From NCBI RefSeq assembly GCF_037392515.1, contig NC_090287.1, positions 11,165,501 through 11,229,500 of the forward strand: a stretch of 64,000 nt of DNA, in the 5' to 3' direction. The DNA comes from Haliotis asinina. Its lineage: Eukaryota > Mollusca > Gastropoda > Lepetellida > Haliotidae. How positions within the stretch are numbered: the first letter of the stretch is position 1; the number at the start of each line of letters is the position of its first letter. Under the pieces are notes generated by a model that was given only the letters and a program-made list of their open reading frames with translations, searched no databases and was not told the DNA's origin. Made by a program: the position numbers and the translations under genes. Below, piece by piece: positions 13,619 to 23,045 of the stretch.

Positions 13619-13666
13619 GTAGGGGGTAGAATATGATCGTCAATGGTAGAGATGAAAGACGGATGA

Positions 13667-13831
13667 GTGAGTGAGTGAGTGAGTTTGGATTTACGCCACT
13701 TTTAGCAATATTCCAGCGATATCACGGCGGGGGACACCAGAAAATGGGCCATTGTACCCATGTGGGGAATCGAACCCGGTGTTTCGGCGTGACGAGCGAA
13801 CGCTTTAACCACTAGGCTACACCACCGCCCC
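13667..13831 (-). repeat. SINE-B copy with intact target-site duplication
   Basis: An exact 14-bp duplication, TGAAAGACGGATGA, flanks it (13653-13666 and 13832-13845). That fixes the element's ends and shows a recent insertion. It starts about 65 bp past the ZP stop codon, so it probably lies in the 3'UTR or just beyond. Confidence 0.9.
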
Positions 13832-13895
13832 TGAAAGACGGATGATAGAAATTGTGACAGAACAATGAGTTTGTCAGGTTTTACTTCAGACGTTA

Positions 13896-14152
13896 CTACA
13901 CTTTGCCATTGTCTACTGTTCTGATACGGAGTGGTCCGATACATGATGCAAGAGATATTGCAAATGACGTCCCGACGAGAAGCCCCAGACCAAGTATCGC
14001 TGACCAGTAGAGAGCGTCATCCTCAACACTTTCATCCTCCATGATTTGTATGACGTCAGTCCTGGACATATGGTTTCGTGGCTCTACTTCGGCGAGGTGG
14101 TGAACTTCTGACTTCACAAGAATGTCGCTACCGTGAATTGGCTCTTCTAAAT
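13896..14152 (-). CDS. ZP gene, last exon with membrane anchor
   Basis: The exon starts after ATCGGTTTCAG. The first two bases complete a GAT codon with the previous exon. An acidic stretch of about 45 residues is followed by the hydrophobic segment YWSAILGLGLLVGTSFAISL and a short tail ending RIRTVDNGKV, then the stop codon. It is a typical single-pass anchor after a ZP domain. Confidence 0.85.
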
Positions 14153-17100
14153 CTGAAACCGATTTCAGAAAGTTTATAACATATTCAAACGTTAAACTCA
14201 TTATTTCTTTAAGTTACGACAGGACCTTGAATATCTGGTTTAGAACGTATCTTCATCGAACACATGCAGTAAGAGTCAACTATCGATGGTCAGTTTGTCT
14301 TATATCCCAGGTGTGCATATCGATGGTTAAATTTGTCAATCACCTGATCGTCTGGTCCAGACTTACACATAGCCCGCCGTCATATGGCAACATACCACTG
14401 CGGTCGGTGGTTAATTTGAGAGTATTTCTTATGCACAGTTAAGACATGAGTTTCTTGAACTGATTTTGCGTAGCATATTTATTATAATAGCATTTTATTA
14501 TAAATAAACATTAGTTACTCCATGAATTCCGTTTATGAAGGTTCTGTAGGAAACGTAGTTAGTTACACGATAGGTATACTGGTGTGGCGTGTACATATTA
14601 GAACACTCCACCATACGATTCCTACATTTCTTTCAAGTGGTTACCACTAACAAAAAGCTAACGGCTACTATTAGAGCGACGCAAAGGAGATTTGACGTTT
14701 GAGAGCCAAGGGAATGCAATATGCATACCATGGAAAGGTTCCGCTCGACGTCTTCTCTGATTTGTACAAGAGTCCTGCAATGGAAAGACAGCAATGGTAA
14801 GGCACATAAAAATATGGAGGAATTGTAACATTCATCAACGGTTACCGTTTACCGTCTTGGAGCACTGATGAAAGGTGGCCGTGCGATCACCCAAAACCAA
14901 AAAGAAAAAAAAACGGATTAGGACATTCAGTAAAGGAAACTGATGGCTGAACATAAAGCAAGTGTTTAAATGCCCTATCTATGATCCTTGTTTGTCAGAA
15001 GCTTTCAATCATACGGGGAAATTCAAGTCCACAAATGCATAAATCGGCACATCCTGCGTTATCACAGAAAGTCAGATTAAGTATACAAGTGCAAATTCTG
15101 GATTCGAGCAAAGTGATCCATACTCTACCAATACTGTGACCGGCATGACAAAAAAAAAACTCACCCCGTCACATCTTTTCGTGCATAAAGTAAAGTTGCA
15201 TTGAAAATTCAAAGCTGTATCATTCTCGATGCCAAAAGTCTCAAAGAAAGGGCTTTTGGTGACCAGGCCTTCGGTGATGAAACCGGTATTCTTGGGAAAG
15301 ACAATACCGTCCCCACATCTGAAATAGTCCAAATTTTACCAGGGTGTCTGATATTTGCTTCGTCATCGAACTTTGCTGAGAACCGTAAACATTCCTGACT
15401 CGGTCGTGACTGCACATATGTAGAATATAACAACGATGAGGTACTTGGTTCTTGTCTGTAGTGTTCGTGATAGATGATCTTGACCTACCCTGCTCGGATG
15501 ACTGCGTACCGCTTTCCCGAAGAGTGGCCAATTGCGTCACAATCAACCGGCTTCACACCCTTTTCTCCACTGACTCCTACAAGCAGTTTGGGTGTGTTAG
15601 TGGCTATGTCAAAACAGCTTACGTACGCGTGAAGGAGGGGAGACACCTTAGTTATTTCGGGAAGAATAGTCCCATGTTATTTTGAGGAGACACTTAAAAC
15701 GCGTACTACATGGAGTGAGTGAGTTTAGTTTTACGCCGTACTCAGCAATATTACAGCTGTATGGCGGCCGTATGTAAACAATCGAGTCTGGACCAGCCAA
15801 TCCAGTGTTCAACAACATGAGCATCCATCTGCGCAATTGGGAACCGATGACTTGTGTCAACCAAGTCAACAAGCTTGACCACCCGATTCTGTTAGTCGCC
15901 TCTTATGACAAGCAGTCGCCTCGGACTGCATGGAAATGTTAAAATTTTAAAAAATGATTTAGAGTTGAATATTTGCATGCGAAATTCAGTAGTTTTAAGA
16001 AAGAAATAACTAATGCGAGCAACACAAAACTCACCACTGGTCGTTCCCTTGAGCTGCACCTTCCTGCTCCGCCATACCTTCCGCCCTAACATGTCCTTGC
16101 CGAGGACATCGATCAGCTGCAGTTTGAGGCTGGAGGTGACAGCTGGACCCTTGTACTTGGACAGAACCTCTGGCGCAATCAACCTGCCATATTGACAGAG
16201 CATCCAGAAATGTTCGGACATTTTAAGCACAACGTATGAGAAGGCATGAACTGAGTTATTCAAAGTTGGACAAAGAAACAATACACAAACACTCAGCAAA
16301 CATGTGTTGAAATACAAAGTGGTTTAGTCACCTCTGTAGGGCCACAACTGAAAATTCACATGCAACGAAACAACTTTGCAGATGATACCTTTACATGATC
16401 AAAAATGCCAATTCAACATATAAGGTTGAAACATAACGCAATGAAAAAAACGCTAAATCTGAGTTCAGACGATTCACCACATTCACCCCAGCTGTGCTGC
16501 GCCCATATGTTGCGTGTGACCTTATTGAGGGAGTGAGACTTTAGCTTTACGCCGAAGACCGCAATATTCCAGCTATATGGCGACTGTATGCAAATAATTG
16601 TGTTTGGACCAGACAGTCTAGTAATCGATCTACATCACGGGCATCGATCTGCGTAACTGGGAACCGATGACATGTCAACCAAGTCAGCGAGTCTGACCGC
16701 CCGATTTTGTCAATGGTGTCTTACCTCGGTTTGATAACTGGGCAGCCATGCAGTTATGTACTCTTAGTGACTCAATCTCTATTTGGACGTATCGTCACAT
16801 AATCGTTGTGCATCATTTTCAAAAAGCGCATTTGATAATGCGAATTGGAACACCCGAATGTATATACAGTGCCTCAAGTTTATTGACGTTATTTGTTGAG
16901 GGCAAATAATTTGATTTGATGTAAAGGGCATGTCTGGTTCCCGGTTCACACATCTTGACCTTTCACACTTCTATGCTTCTTCAATCACTGTGCCAAAGAG
17001 TGATCAGCTTGAGATGAGTGAATGAGTTGAATTGTAAGCCGCGCTCAGCAATATTCCAGTTATATGGCGGCGGTCTGTAAGTAAGTCCGGACCACACGAT

Positions 17101-19440
17101 CCAGTGATCAACAGCATGAGCATCGATCTGCGCAACTGGGAACATGTGACGTGTCAAACAAGTCGACTTGACCATCCAAACCAGTTAGTCGCCTCTTCGA
17201 CAAGCATAGTCGCCTTTTGTGGTAAGTATACGTTGCTGAAGACCTATTCTACCACGGATCTTTAGGGGTCAGCTGGGCTTAGATCCCGCTATATAACTGG
17301 GATGCTGCTGAGTGCGGCGTAAAACTAAACTCACTCCAAGGATGTAACGTGGCTTACCCAGCTGTGATGAGACTGCCTTGAGTCTGGTTCTTGTTCGTGG
17401 GGTCGAATATGCAGGTAACAGTTCGTTCCTCCTCCGCTTGGTACACAAGCTGGCCTTTGGCGCCGTAAGCTATTTTAACATGTATTACGTACACCCGGAC
17501 TTTGTCGCGTTTCTGTGAAGTAACCAACGTGTCACTTTAAACTGAAAGTGAGTCATTACATTGCCAACATTTCTGGCCTCGAGTTTTAATATGACAATGT
17601 GCAAATGTACAGTGAAATCACTGATACTGTACATAGCTATTGTCATTTTATTTTATTTAAACTTTGGGATAAACGTGGCATTTCTTAATCGTAGCATTTG
17701 AAACGCCATAGAGTGGTGTCCGTAGCTTAAACCCGTCGTATGACGGCGTTGTCATGTACTTACAGTGAACTGGCATGTGCTGGAACCTCCGCTGTTGTAT
17801 TTCACAGAGAGCCGTGCTGTGGCCTTGTCGATACGTTTGAAGGGAACCGCGATGTTGCCGGCACATATCGCGGTGCCCTTGAATTCAAGGTCGGCCACGA
17901 TTGTAACAATGGCTTCGTCACTTTCGCTTTTGCCACAGTTGGAACTTACTGACAACAGAAAGATTGACATTCATAACATACATGCGATCTGGTCAATGCT
18001 TCACAAACATTATCATCCTTTTCATAAGTTTGATAATGCTACTCCACTTTAGGAAAGGGTTCCTTTTGGCAAGAGTTCCGCCCGTAACCGTCGCTGGAAA
18101 TGTATTATTGTCCGCAATTACGAGTTTTGCCCCAATAAACTGTATTCTCGTTACTGATATCTCCCAATATATTCCCTCGTCGTGATATGATTGTTTGATG
18201 TTTTACGTCGTACAATATTGCGAAAGCCGATTAGGGCCACATACAGTGCAAACAGTATTTTTAACTGAAAGTTGAATATGCAACTTTATATATCAAATTT
18301 AAAAAGTGGCATATTTAACTTTTAAAAGTTCTAAATTCAACTATAAAAATTTGAGTATACAACTTTATACAGTTGTAAATTTAACTTTAAAAGTGGTATA
18401 TTCAGCTATAAAAGTTGTATTTTCAACTTTAAAAGTTGCATATTATACAACTTTCAATAAAAAAATATTTGCACTCTATGTGGCCCTAATAGGCTTTCGT
18501 ACAATATTGCAGCTATACGACGACAGTGTGTAAATAAATAGTCTGGCCAAGACAATCCAGTGTAATTAATGAGCTTTCATGCTCACCGATCTCTCCAAGT
18601 CGGATACCATGGCATGTGTCGACCAAGTCAGAGAGCCTGACCACCTGATCCCGTTAGTCGCCTCTTACGACAAGCATGGGTTACCGAAGACCAATTCATG
18701 ACCTGATCTTCAGGGGTCCTATGTGATGTCTAGATTGTCCGTAACGATATGGAAGTAAGCAAACCTTTCAAAACATAGCCTTTGGGGAATGCGGCAAGGG
18801 CCTTGCCCTGAAATAGATATTGACAGGGTAACTTTTGTTGACAAGACAAGATCAAGACATGTTTCAAAGGATATATATTATATATTTTGCAAATTCGTTT
18901 TTGGGGTTTTTTTTTTCATGCTATATTTTATTTGTTCAATGCCCTTCTTCGCAACATTCGCCCCAGTCCGTTACTATCGGGGCAAGAAATTGCATTTAAT
19001 GCATAAATTCAATAACCGCATTTTTCATACTTTTAGAAATCAAGGCTCAGTAAAAACGAATAATCGCTTCAATGTAGATAATACTTTTGGAGTCGACATC
19101 GGGCTAAAACAAAAGGCAAAGCAGACGGAAATTGGAGAGTTTAGTCTCGCTTTCACAGTCAACCAACAGCGATGCGATGGAACAGCATTGAGGAGCGACT
19201 ATTTAAACTCACGTTCAACACAGGGCCCCGTCTCACAAAGATGTCGTGGCGCTGTCAAATCACCTATACTGTACCACAGACTTACGATAGACAAAGCGCT
19301 ACGAAACCTCTCTGAAACGGGGTCCAGGGCTACCTAGACGATGTTTCAATGGTCTTTCTGAGTTGTATATGACATGTTCATTTTGAAGAGAGCCCACTCA
19401 CCACAAGGGTCGCAGCTAGGAGGGTGCAGATCAAAGACAT
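13896..19440 (-). CDS. ZP-domain membrane protein, spliced (vitelline-envelope-like)
   Basis: Proposed coding exons, in transcription order: 19402-19440, 18043-18139 (tentative), 17764-17948, 17358-17512, 16035-16183, 15489-15603, 15165-15318, 14729-14774, 13896-14152. Every junction from 17948 to the stop has GT/AG ends and matching phase (0, 2, 1, 2, 0, 1), which is hard to get by chance. With the tentative exon the product is about 398 residues. It has a signal peptide and ZP-N cysteines near 50, 74, 104 and 141. ZP-C cysteines lie near 230, 248, 287, 292, 296 and 301, with the typical pattern of a Cys, then SPFFETF, then FQCNFTLC. RRRR is near 305-308, a membrane segment near 361-385, and the tail is about 13 residues. 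Sequons lie near 149, 279 and 288. Known of the family: ZP proteins are cleaved before the anchor and polymerise extracellularly. A role in the abalone egg coat is inference; another ZP matrix protein is possible. No AATAAA was found within about 800 nt after the stop; an ATTAAA lies at 13104-13109. Confidence 0.85.
14729..14774 (-). CDS. ZP gene, furin-site exon
   Basis: This 46-nt micro-exon follows CTTTCCATTGCAG and ends at GTATGC. It encodes DSCTNQRRRRAEPFH: the last ZP cysteine and then a tetrabasic RRRR. In ZP proteins a furin-type site at this position frees the ectodomain from its membrane anchor. Phases 0 in and 1 out match both neighbours. Confidence 0.8.
15165..15318 (-). CDS. ZP gene, core ZP-C exon
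   Basis: The exon begins after GGACTATTTCAG and ends with GACGGG before GTGAGT. It encodes 51 codons with CGDGIVFPKN, KSPFFETFGI and NFQCNFTLCTKRC. The F-x-x-F strand followed by C-x4-C-x3-C is the most diagnostic ZP signature in this gene. Two sequons, NDT and NFT, lie here. Confidence 0.9.
15489..15603 (-). CDS. ZP gene, first ZP-C exon
   Basis: The acceptor is TTTTGACATAG and the donor GTAGGT, phase 1 in and phase 2 out. It encodes 37 codons including PKLLVGVSGEKG and PVDCDAIGHSSGKRYAVI. That matches the ZP-C motif in which a V-x-C-x-A cysteine is followed by a short strand and a G-C pair; the G-C pair is completed across the next junction. Confidence 0.8.
15713..15930 (-). repeat. SINE-A copy in a ZP gene intron
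   Basis: GAGTGAGTGAGTTTAGTTTT, TGGCGGCCGTATGTAAACAA and GTTAGTCGCCTCTTATGAC in order. Confidence 0.85.
16035..16183 (-). CDS. ZP gene, linker / start of ZP-C exon
   Basis: The exon starts after ATATGGCAG and ends at GTGAGT. Phase 2 in and phase 1 out match both neighbours. It encodes 49 full codons, including SLKLQLIDVLGKD and KVQLKGTTS. This is the stretch before the first ZP-C cysteine and resembles the usual ZP middle region. Confidence 0.8.
16528..16722 (-). repeat. SINE-A copy in a ZP gene intron
   Basis: AGCTTTACGCCGAAGACC, GGGCATCGATCTGCG and GTCAGCGAGTCTGACCGCC. The head end is truncated. Confidence 0.8.
17013..17338 (-). repeat. SINE-A copy plus a head-to-head SINE tail
   Basis: A nearly complete reverse copy (17013-17270) ends with GGGGTCAGCTGGG. 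It is followed at 17287-17338 by a forward-oriented tail, TGCTGAGTGCGGCGTAAAAC. This tail fragment is the only forward A/B piece I see between 13.3 and 33.6 kb. Confidence 0.75.
17358..17948 (-). CDS. ZP gene, ZP-N exons
   Basis: Two exons, 17764-17948 and 17358-17512, are joined in phase 0 across a 251-nt intron (donor GTAAGT, acceptor CTTCACAG). Together they carry the four ZP-N cysteines, in the contexts SSNCGK, TAICAGN, STCQFT and TVTCIFDP. The stretch VYVIHVKIAYGAKGQLVYQ has the alternating pattern of a ZP-N beta strand. One sequon (NQT) is present. Confidence 0.85.
18043..18139 (-). CDS. ZP gene, tentative second coding exon
   Basis: The signal-peptide exon ends in phase 0 and the next firm exon (17948) needs one extra base, so an exon is missing between them. 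This 97-nt stretch has the right phases at both ends. It would encode FIGAKLVIADNNTFPAT and about 15 more residues. Its acceptor (AATACAG) has a poor pyrimidine tract and its donor (GTAGCA) is weak. The intron to the next exon would be 94 nt. A different exon could fill this place. Confidence 0.3.
18188..18725 (-). repeat. SINE-A copy split by a small transposon
   Basis: SINE pieces at 18188-18220 and 18510-18725 are separated by the insertion at 18221-18499. The second piece has CAGCTATACGACGACAG and GTTAGTCGCCTCTTACGAC. Confidence 0.75.
18221..18499. mobile_element. Small non-autonomous DNA transposon inside SINE-A
   Basis: A 279-bp element with about 30-bp inverted ends (CGAAAGCCGATTAGGGCCAC at the left, its near-complement at the right). 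It is flanked by TACAATATTG on both sides (18211-18220 and 18500-18509); the duplication could be counted as 10 to 12 bp. The interior is a run of palindromic AACTTTAAAAGTTG-like motifs. Confidence 0.8.
18789..19337 (+). other. Unassigned 182-codon open frame
   Basis: It lies opposite the first large ZP intron. It contains one hydrophobic stretch (FVFGVFFFMLYFICSMPFF) and otherwise no recognised motif. The last 35 codons fall in a fold-back repeat (19227-19335), which argues against a real gene. Confidence 0.15.
19227..19335. mobile_element. Small fold-back repeat
   Basis: The ends GGGCCCCGTCTCACAAAG and CTCTGAAACGGGGTCC are near-complementary. It belongs to the broad class of GGGGCCC-ended hairpins seen in this window. 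Confidence 0.5.
19402..19440 (-). CDS. ZP gene, first coding exon (signal peptide)
   Basis: The exon is ATG plus 12 codons, MSLICTLLAATLV, followed directly by the consensus donor GTGAGT. TTATTTCAG lies immediately before the ATG, so translation starts at the first base of an internal exon. The hydrophobic run is a classic signal-peptide core. It ends in phase 0. Confidence 0.8.
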
Positions 19441-19529
19441 CTGAAATAAGAAAAAAATCAGTTGAAAAAACATAGACACAAATAGTTTCGGAAATCATGT
19501 GTCGTCAAATCGGCGAGGTGACTCCCTAC
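19441..19529 (-). other. Candidate 5'UTR intron of the ZP gene
   Basis: On the minus strand this 89-nt stretch runs from GTAGGG (after CAAG) to a T-rich tract ending in TTTCAG, directly before the ATG. It would join a non-coding exon ending at 19530 to the signal-peptide exon. No TATA box is evident upstream, so the transcription start is not placed. Confidence 0.45.
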
Positions 19530-19785
19530 CTTGACCAGGTGCCCGCAAACAGACGACTGGTCTCACTGCCTGCCAAGCTCAAGCCTTGGTAGCTGAAACA
19601 GCACATGTGGCTCGCGGATCACGTGCAGGGAGATTGTCAGTGGCGTGCAGGGTGTGTGTGTCTTCTTGGACAGTGGGAAGCGGTGCTTCGATTCCATGGT
19701 CCCGTCACATCAAAGATGGTTCTTTTCTTTGGTCTGCATGGCCCTGAGTATTACTGGGATACATGACAGGTTGGCTTGGTTGTTT

Positions 19786-19990
19786 GTGAGTGAATTTAGT
19801 TTTACGCCGCACTAAACAATATTCTAGCTATATGGCGGCGGTCTGTAAATAACTGAGTGTTGGCCACACAATACAGTAATTAACAGCATGAGCATCGATC
19901 AACGTAATTGGGAACCGATGACATGTGTCGCCTCTTACGACAAGCAAGGGTTACTAAGGATCAATTCTAACCCGTATCGTCACAGGTCTT
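19786..19990 (-). repeat. SINE-A copy
   Basis: GTGAGTGAATTTAGTTTTAC, ATATGGCGGCGGTCTG and GTCGCCTCTTACGACAAGC. The copy is internally deleted after GGAACCGATGACATGTG. Confidence 0.8.
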
Positions 19991-20014
19991 GAGTGTTTGT
20001 TATTTTGATGTGAT

Positions 20015-20130
20015 ATTTATTTGTGTAACGCCGCATTATTCCATCTGTTGGCGGCATTCGGAAAATAATCGAGTCTGGACCAACAATCCAGTGATCAACA
20101 CTATGAGCGTCGATCTACACAACTGGCGTA
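20015..20130 (-). repeat. SINE-A fragment
   Basis: GTAACGCCGCATTATTCC through ATCGAGTCTGGACCA to GAGCGTCGATCTAC. Cut off where SINE-C begins. Confidence 0.7.
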
Positions 20131-20137
20131 CTATGGG

Positions 20138-20638
20138 GGGCGTGGTGGGCGATCTGGCTAAGGCGCCAGGCTCCTGATCCAGCGAGGTTGAGGTGTCGGG
20201 ATCGAGCCCACCTGTGACCGGGTGTAAAAACCTTGGAGTTAGCTTTGTGTGCAGACTCTTTCAGTGTTGTCACAACCCCTAGTGTACAGTACACAACCCT
20301 GTGCACTTAAAAGAACCCACGAATCCGTTGGTATATGACCAGATGGTGGCCACATGAACACGTACAAACACCCAGTTGCGGGTTCAGCAACGTGTAGTGA
20401 ACTTGGACAAAGTACTGTGATTATGTGTCTCACCCAGTCCACCCAGCTGTAAATGGGTACCTCCTTAGGATGAGAGAGAGCCTAAATACACTCGGTGCGC
20501 CAAGTGGCAGCAAGAGTTGTATACTCCCCAGGGAGTTGAGATTGAAATACTATGTGCTGTTGAGATTAACATCTAGTGATCGAGGGGAAAATACCAGCCC
20601 CTTGAGCATGCACTAGTGTGGATATGTTAATATCTATC

Positions 20639-20682
<44 letters not shown>
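20138..20682 (+). repeat. SINE-C: long tRNA-derived SINE with (TCTA)n tail
   Basis: The head GTGGTGGGCGATCTGGCTAA through CGGGATCGAGCCCACC looks like a tRNA with a long variable arm, with boxes A and B. A body of about 400 bp follows, including CAGCTGTAAATGGGTACC, a block I recall from conserved central domains of several invertebrate SINEs. It ends in TCTA repeats (20632-20682). It is unrelated to SINE-A and SINE-B. A single copy is seen here, about 545 bp with its tail. Confidence 0.65.
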
Positions 20683-21080
20683 GCATGTGTTGAACCTGAT
20701 AAGCGAACCCGTGAAGATCCGTGCTATTTGAAATGCATCATTATTCGCCTTACGTAAGAGCTCAGTGTTACAATAGGCAAGCCGACATTGTTCAAATTCA
20801 GTTGCCATTATTTACCTTTTGTTTTAAAAAAATGATGAAACTGCTGATGCTGAAACTCAACTTTCAACTTAATTACTCTATCTGTGTACTGGCCTCTGTA
20901 GTGGTGGAGGTTGTGTCTGTGTGTTCCATTTACGTCGTGTGTGTATGGATGTTGAAATTGTGATTTATTAATTGGTCACACCCATCAGCATCACACTCAA
21001 AATAGGGCATGGAACACGTGTTCAATCTGAGATACATTTGTTCAAATGGGTGTTGACAACACCGCACTGTCTCACCTGAA

Positions 21081-21081
<1 letters not shown>

Positions 21082-21127
<46 letters not shown>

Positions 21128-21160
21128 TGTGCGTGTCTGTGTGACCGTGTGTGTCTGTGT
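21082..21160. repeat. (GT)n microsatellite
   Basis: A pure GT run to about 21126, then imperfect. Confidence 0.95.
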
Positions 21161-21181
21161 CCTGGCAACTTTGTGGAGGCG

Positions 21182-21332
21182 GTGAGTGAGTATAGTTTTA
21201 CACCGCTTTATATTCTATTAATACCATGCTTGTGACACCATGTACGGGACACAAATTGTACCTGTGTGGATAATCAACCCGGGGTGTTTGGCGTGACGAG
21301 CGAACACTTTAACCACTGGACTATCCAACCGT
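21182..21332 (-). repeat. SINE-B copy
   Basis: GTGAGTGAGTATAGTTTTAC, AATCAACCCGGGGTGTTTGG and GTGACGAGCGAACACTTTAA in order. Confidence 0.75.
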
Positions 21333-21375
21333 CTTCGAACCTTTTGCGTATTTCGTCGTGTCACATCGAAGGTAG

Positions 21376-21496
21376 TGAATGAGCGAGTATAATTTTACGC
21401 CTCGCTTTTACAATATTCTAGCAACATCACGACCAGATATGGGCTTCACAGACAGAACTCATGCGAACACTTTAACCACTGGGCTACCCAACAGTC
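21376..21496 (-). repeat. SINE-B copy, internally deleted
   Basis: GAGCGAGTATAATTTTACGC then ATGGGCTTCACA then CGAACACTTTAACCACTGGG. The box B region is missing. Confidence 0.65.
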
Positions 21497-22529
21497 CTTA
21501 AACGTTTGCTTGTACCCTGATGGCATGGTGAAGACGCACACTGTAGTATTACAGTCTTCAATGACATTTCGCGTGACGGGGACCTGCTGTGTAAGACGCT
21601 GACAGTAAAAAGTTGTTTTGTTGAGCTATCGGTTTGTATTGATCTATTGAAAATCGATACAGCATGGTCATTAGCTACCTCCTTTCAAAGCAGAAGACTT
21701 TATAACTTGCGTTTGATCTAGACATTTCATTGTCAATCTGAATAAGATAATTCTTTCTTTACAGCCAGCGTACATCTTTCCTTTTTCTATTTGGCATTTC
21801 CGCATGACAATATGCCGTTGTAAAATTATTTCATTTTGAACGGCGACAATTGAAAATAGAGCATCCGCCACAACGATTGTCAGAGGCTGGTATTTGAAGC
21901 CTTGTTGAATTTGTCTGCTTAATTGATCATCAAAGCTTAATTGATCATCAAAGATCAATGGTAGTGTTACCAGGCATGTATACGTATATATTTTTGCAAC
22001 AGCTCTTTGCGTCTATTCCTTTGTTTTCTGTGGGTCGGGTTTCACAAAGCGATCTCAGCCGTACCGTGGAACTTTGATCTAGACATGGCATTGCATGACT
22101 TAGATACTGCGCTGAATTGCCCTTGGTCGCGTTCTGCAAATCGATCTTAGCGCTAAGACGATCGTAGTTCAAATACATTAATACAGAATCACCACCGGTG
22201 TTGTATTAACGCTTTTTGATTTGAGTCATGGCTTCACCTGCATGGAAAGGTTTTTAACCCTAGGAGGCGCGAGTCAGAATGGACCCCATATCGGTCATGC
22301 TTGTCGTTTGAGCGGACAACCAAAGGAGAAAATTGTGTTCGGTTTTAGCAGTATGTAGCATCGGATTGAGCAGTATGTAAGTTCTATCACCGCTGGCTAG
22401 CCTAATATGGAAGAAACAGGAAATCTCGACATGTTTGGCACTTTGGTAAATAAAAACACAAGTATTGTGGGAATGTTGACAAGGCAGTCTTTAAAGACAG
22501 TAAAATCTCGGAATTGAATCAAGGATTAT

Positions 22530-22765
22530 CGTGAGTGACTTTAGTATTACGCCGCACTCGGCAATATGCCAGCTATACAGCAGCGGACTGTCTAGACCAG
22601 ACAATCCAGTGATGAACAGCGTGAGCATCGATCCACACATCGATGACATGTGTCAACCAAGTTCAACCAAGGCAGCAGAGGCTGGCCATGCGGTACTGTT
22701 AGTCCCCCTCGTACAAGCATGGGTTACTGAAGATTAATTCTAACCCGAATCTTCCCGGGACCGAG
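22530..22765 (-). repeat. SINE-A copy
   Basis: GTGAGTGACTTTAGTATTAC, ACAATCCAGTGATGAACAGC and TAACCCGAATCTTCCCGG. Confidence 0.8.
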
Positions 22766-22801
22766 GATTCTTGGTTCCTGTGATGACTAAGGGACGTAAC
22801 T

Positions 22802-23045
22802 ATGAGCGAGTGAGTGAGTGAGTTTAATTTAGTTTAGTTTGGCGGCAGCCTGTAAATAACCGAGTCTGGACCAGACAATCTAGTGATCAACAGCATGAGC
22901 ATCCATCTGCGCAATTGGGAACCGATGACGTAACCAAGTCAGCGAGCCTGACCACCCGATCCCGTTAGTCGCCTCTTATGACAAGCACAGTCACCTTTTA
23001 TGGCAAGCATGGGTTGCTGAAGGCCTATTCTATCCCCGGACGGTT
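22802..23045 (-). repeat. SINE-A copy
   Basis: GAGCGAGTGAGTGAGTGAG, GGCGGCAGCCTGTAAATAAC, then a complete head through GGTTGCTGAAGGCCTATTC. Confidence 0.85.

Noticed and set aside
15241..15546. 101-codon minus-strand frame covering ZP exon positions
   Set aside because: It is in the wrong frame for the ZP cysteines and runs through splice junctions; the phase-matched exons explain the region.
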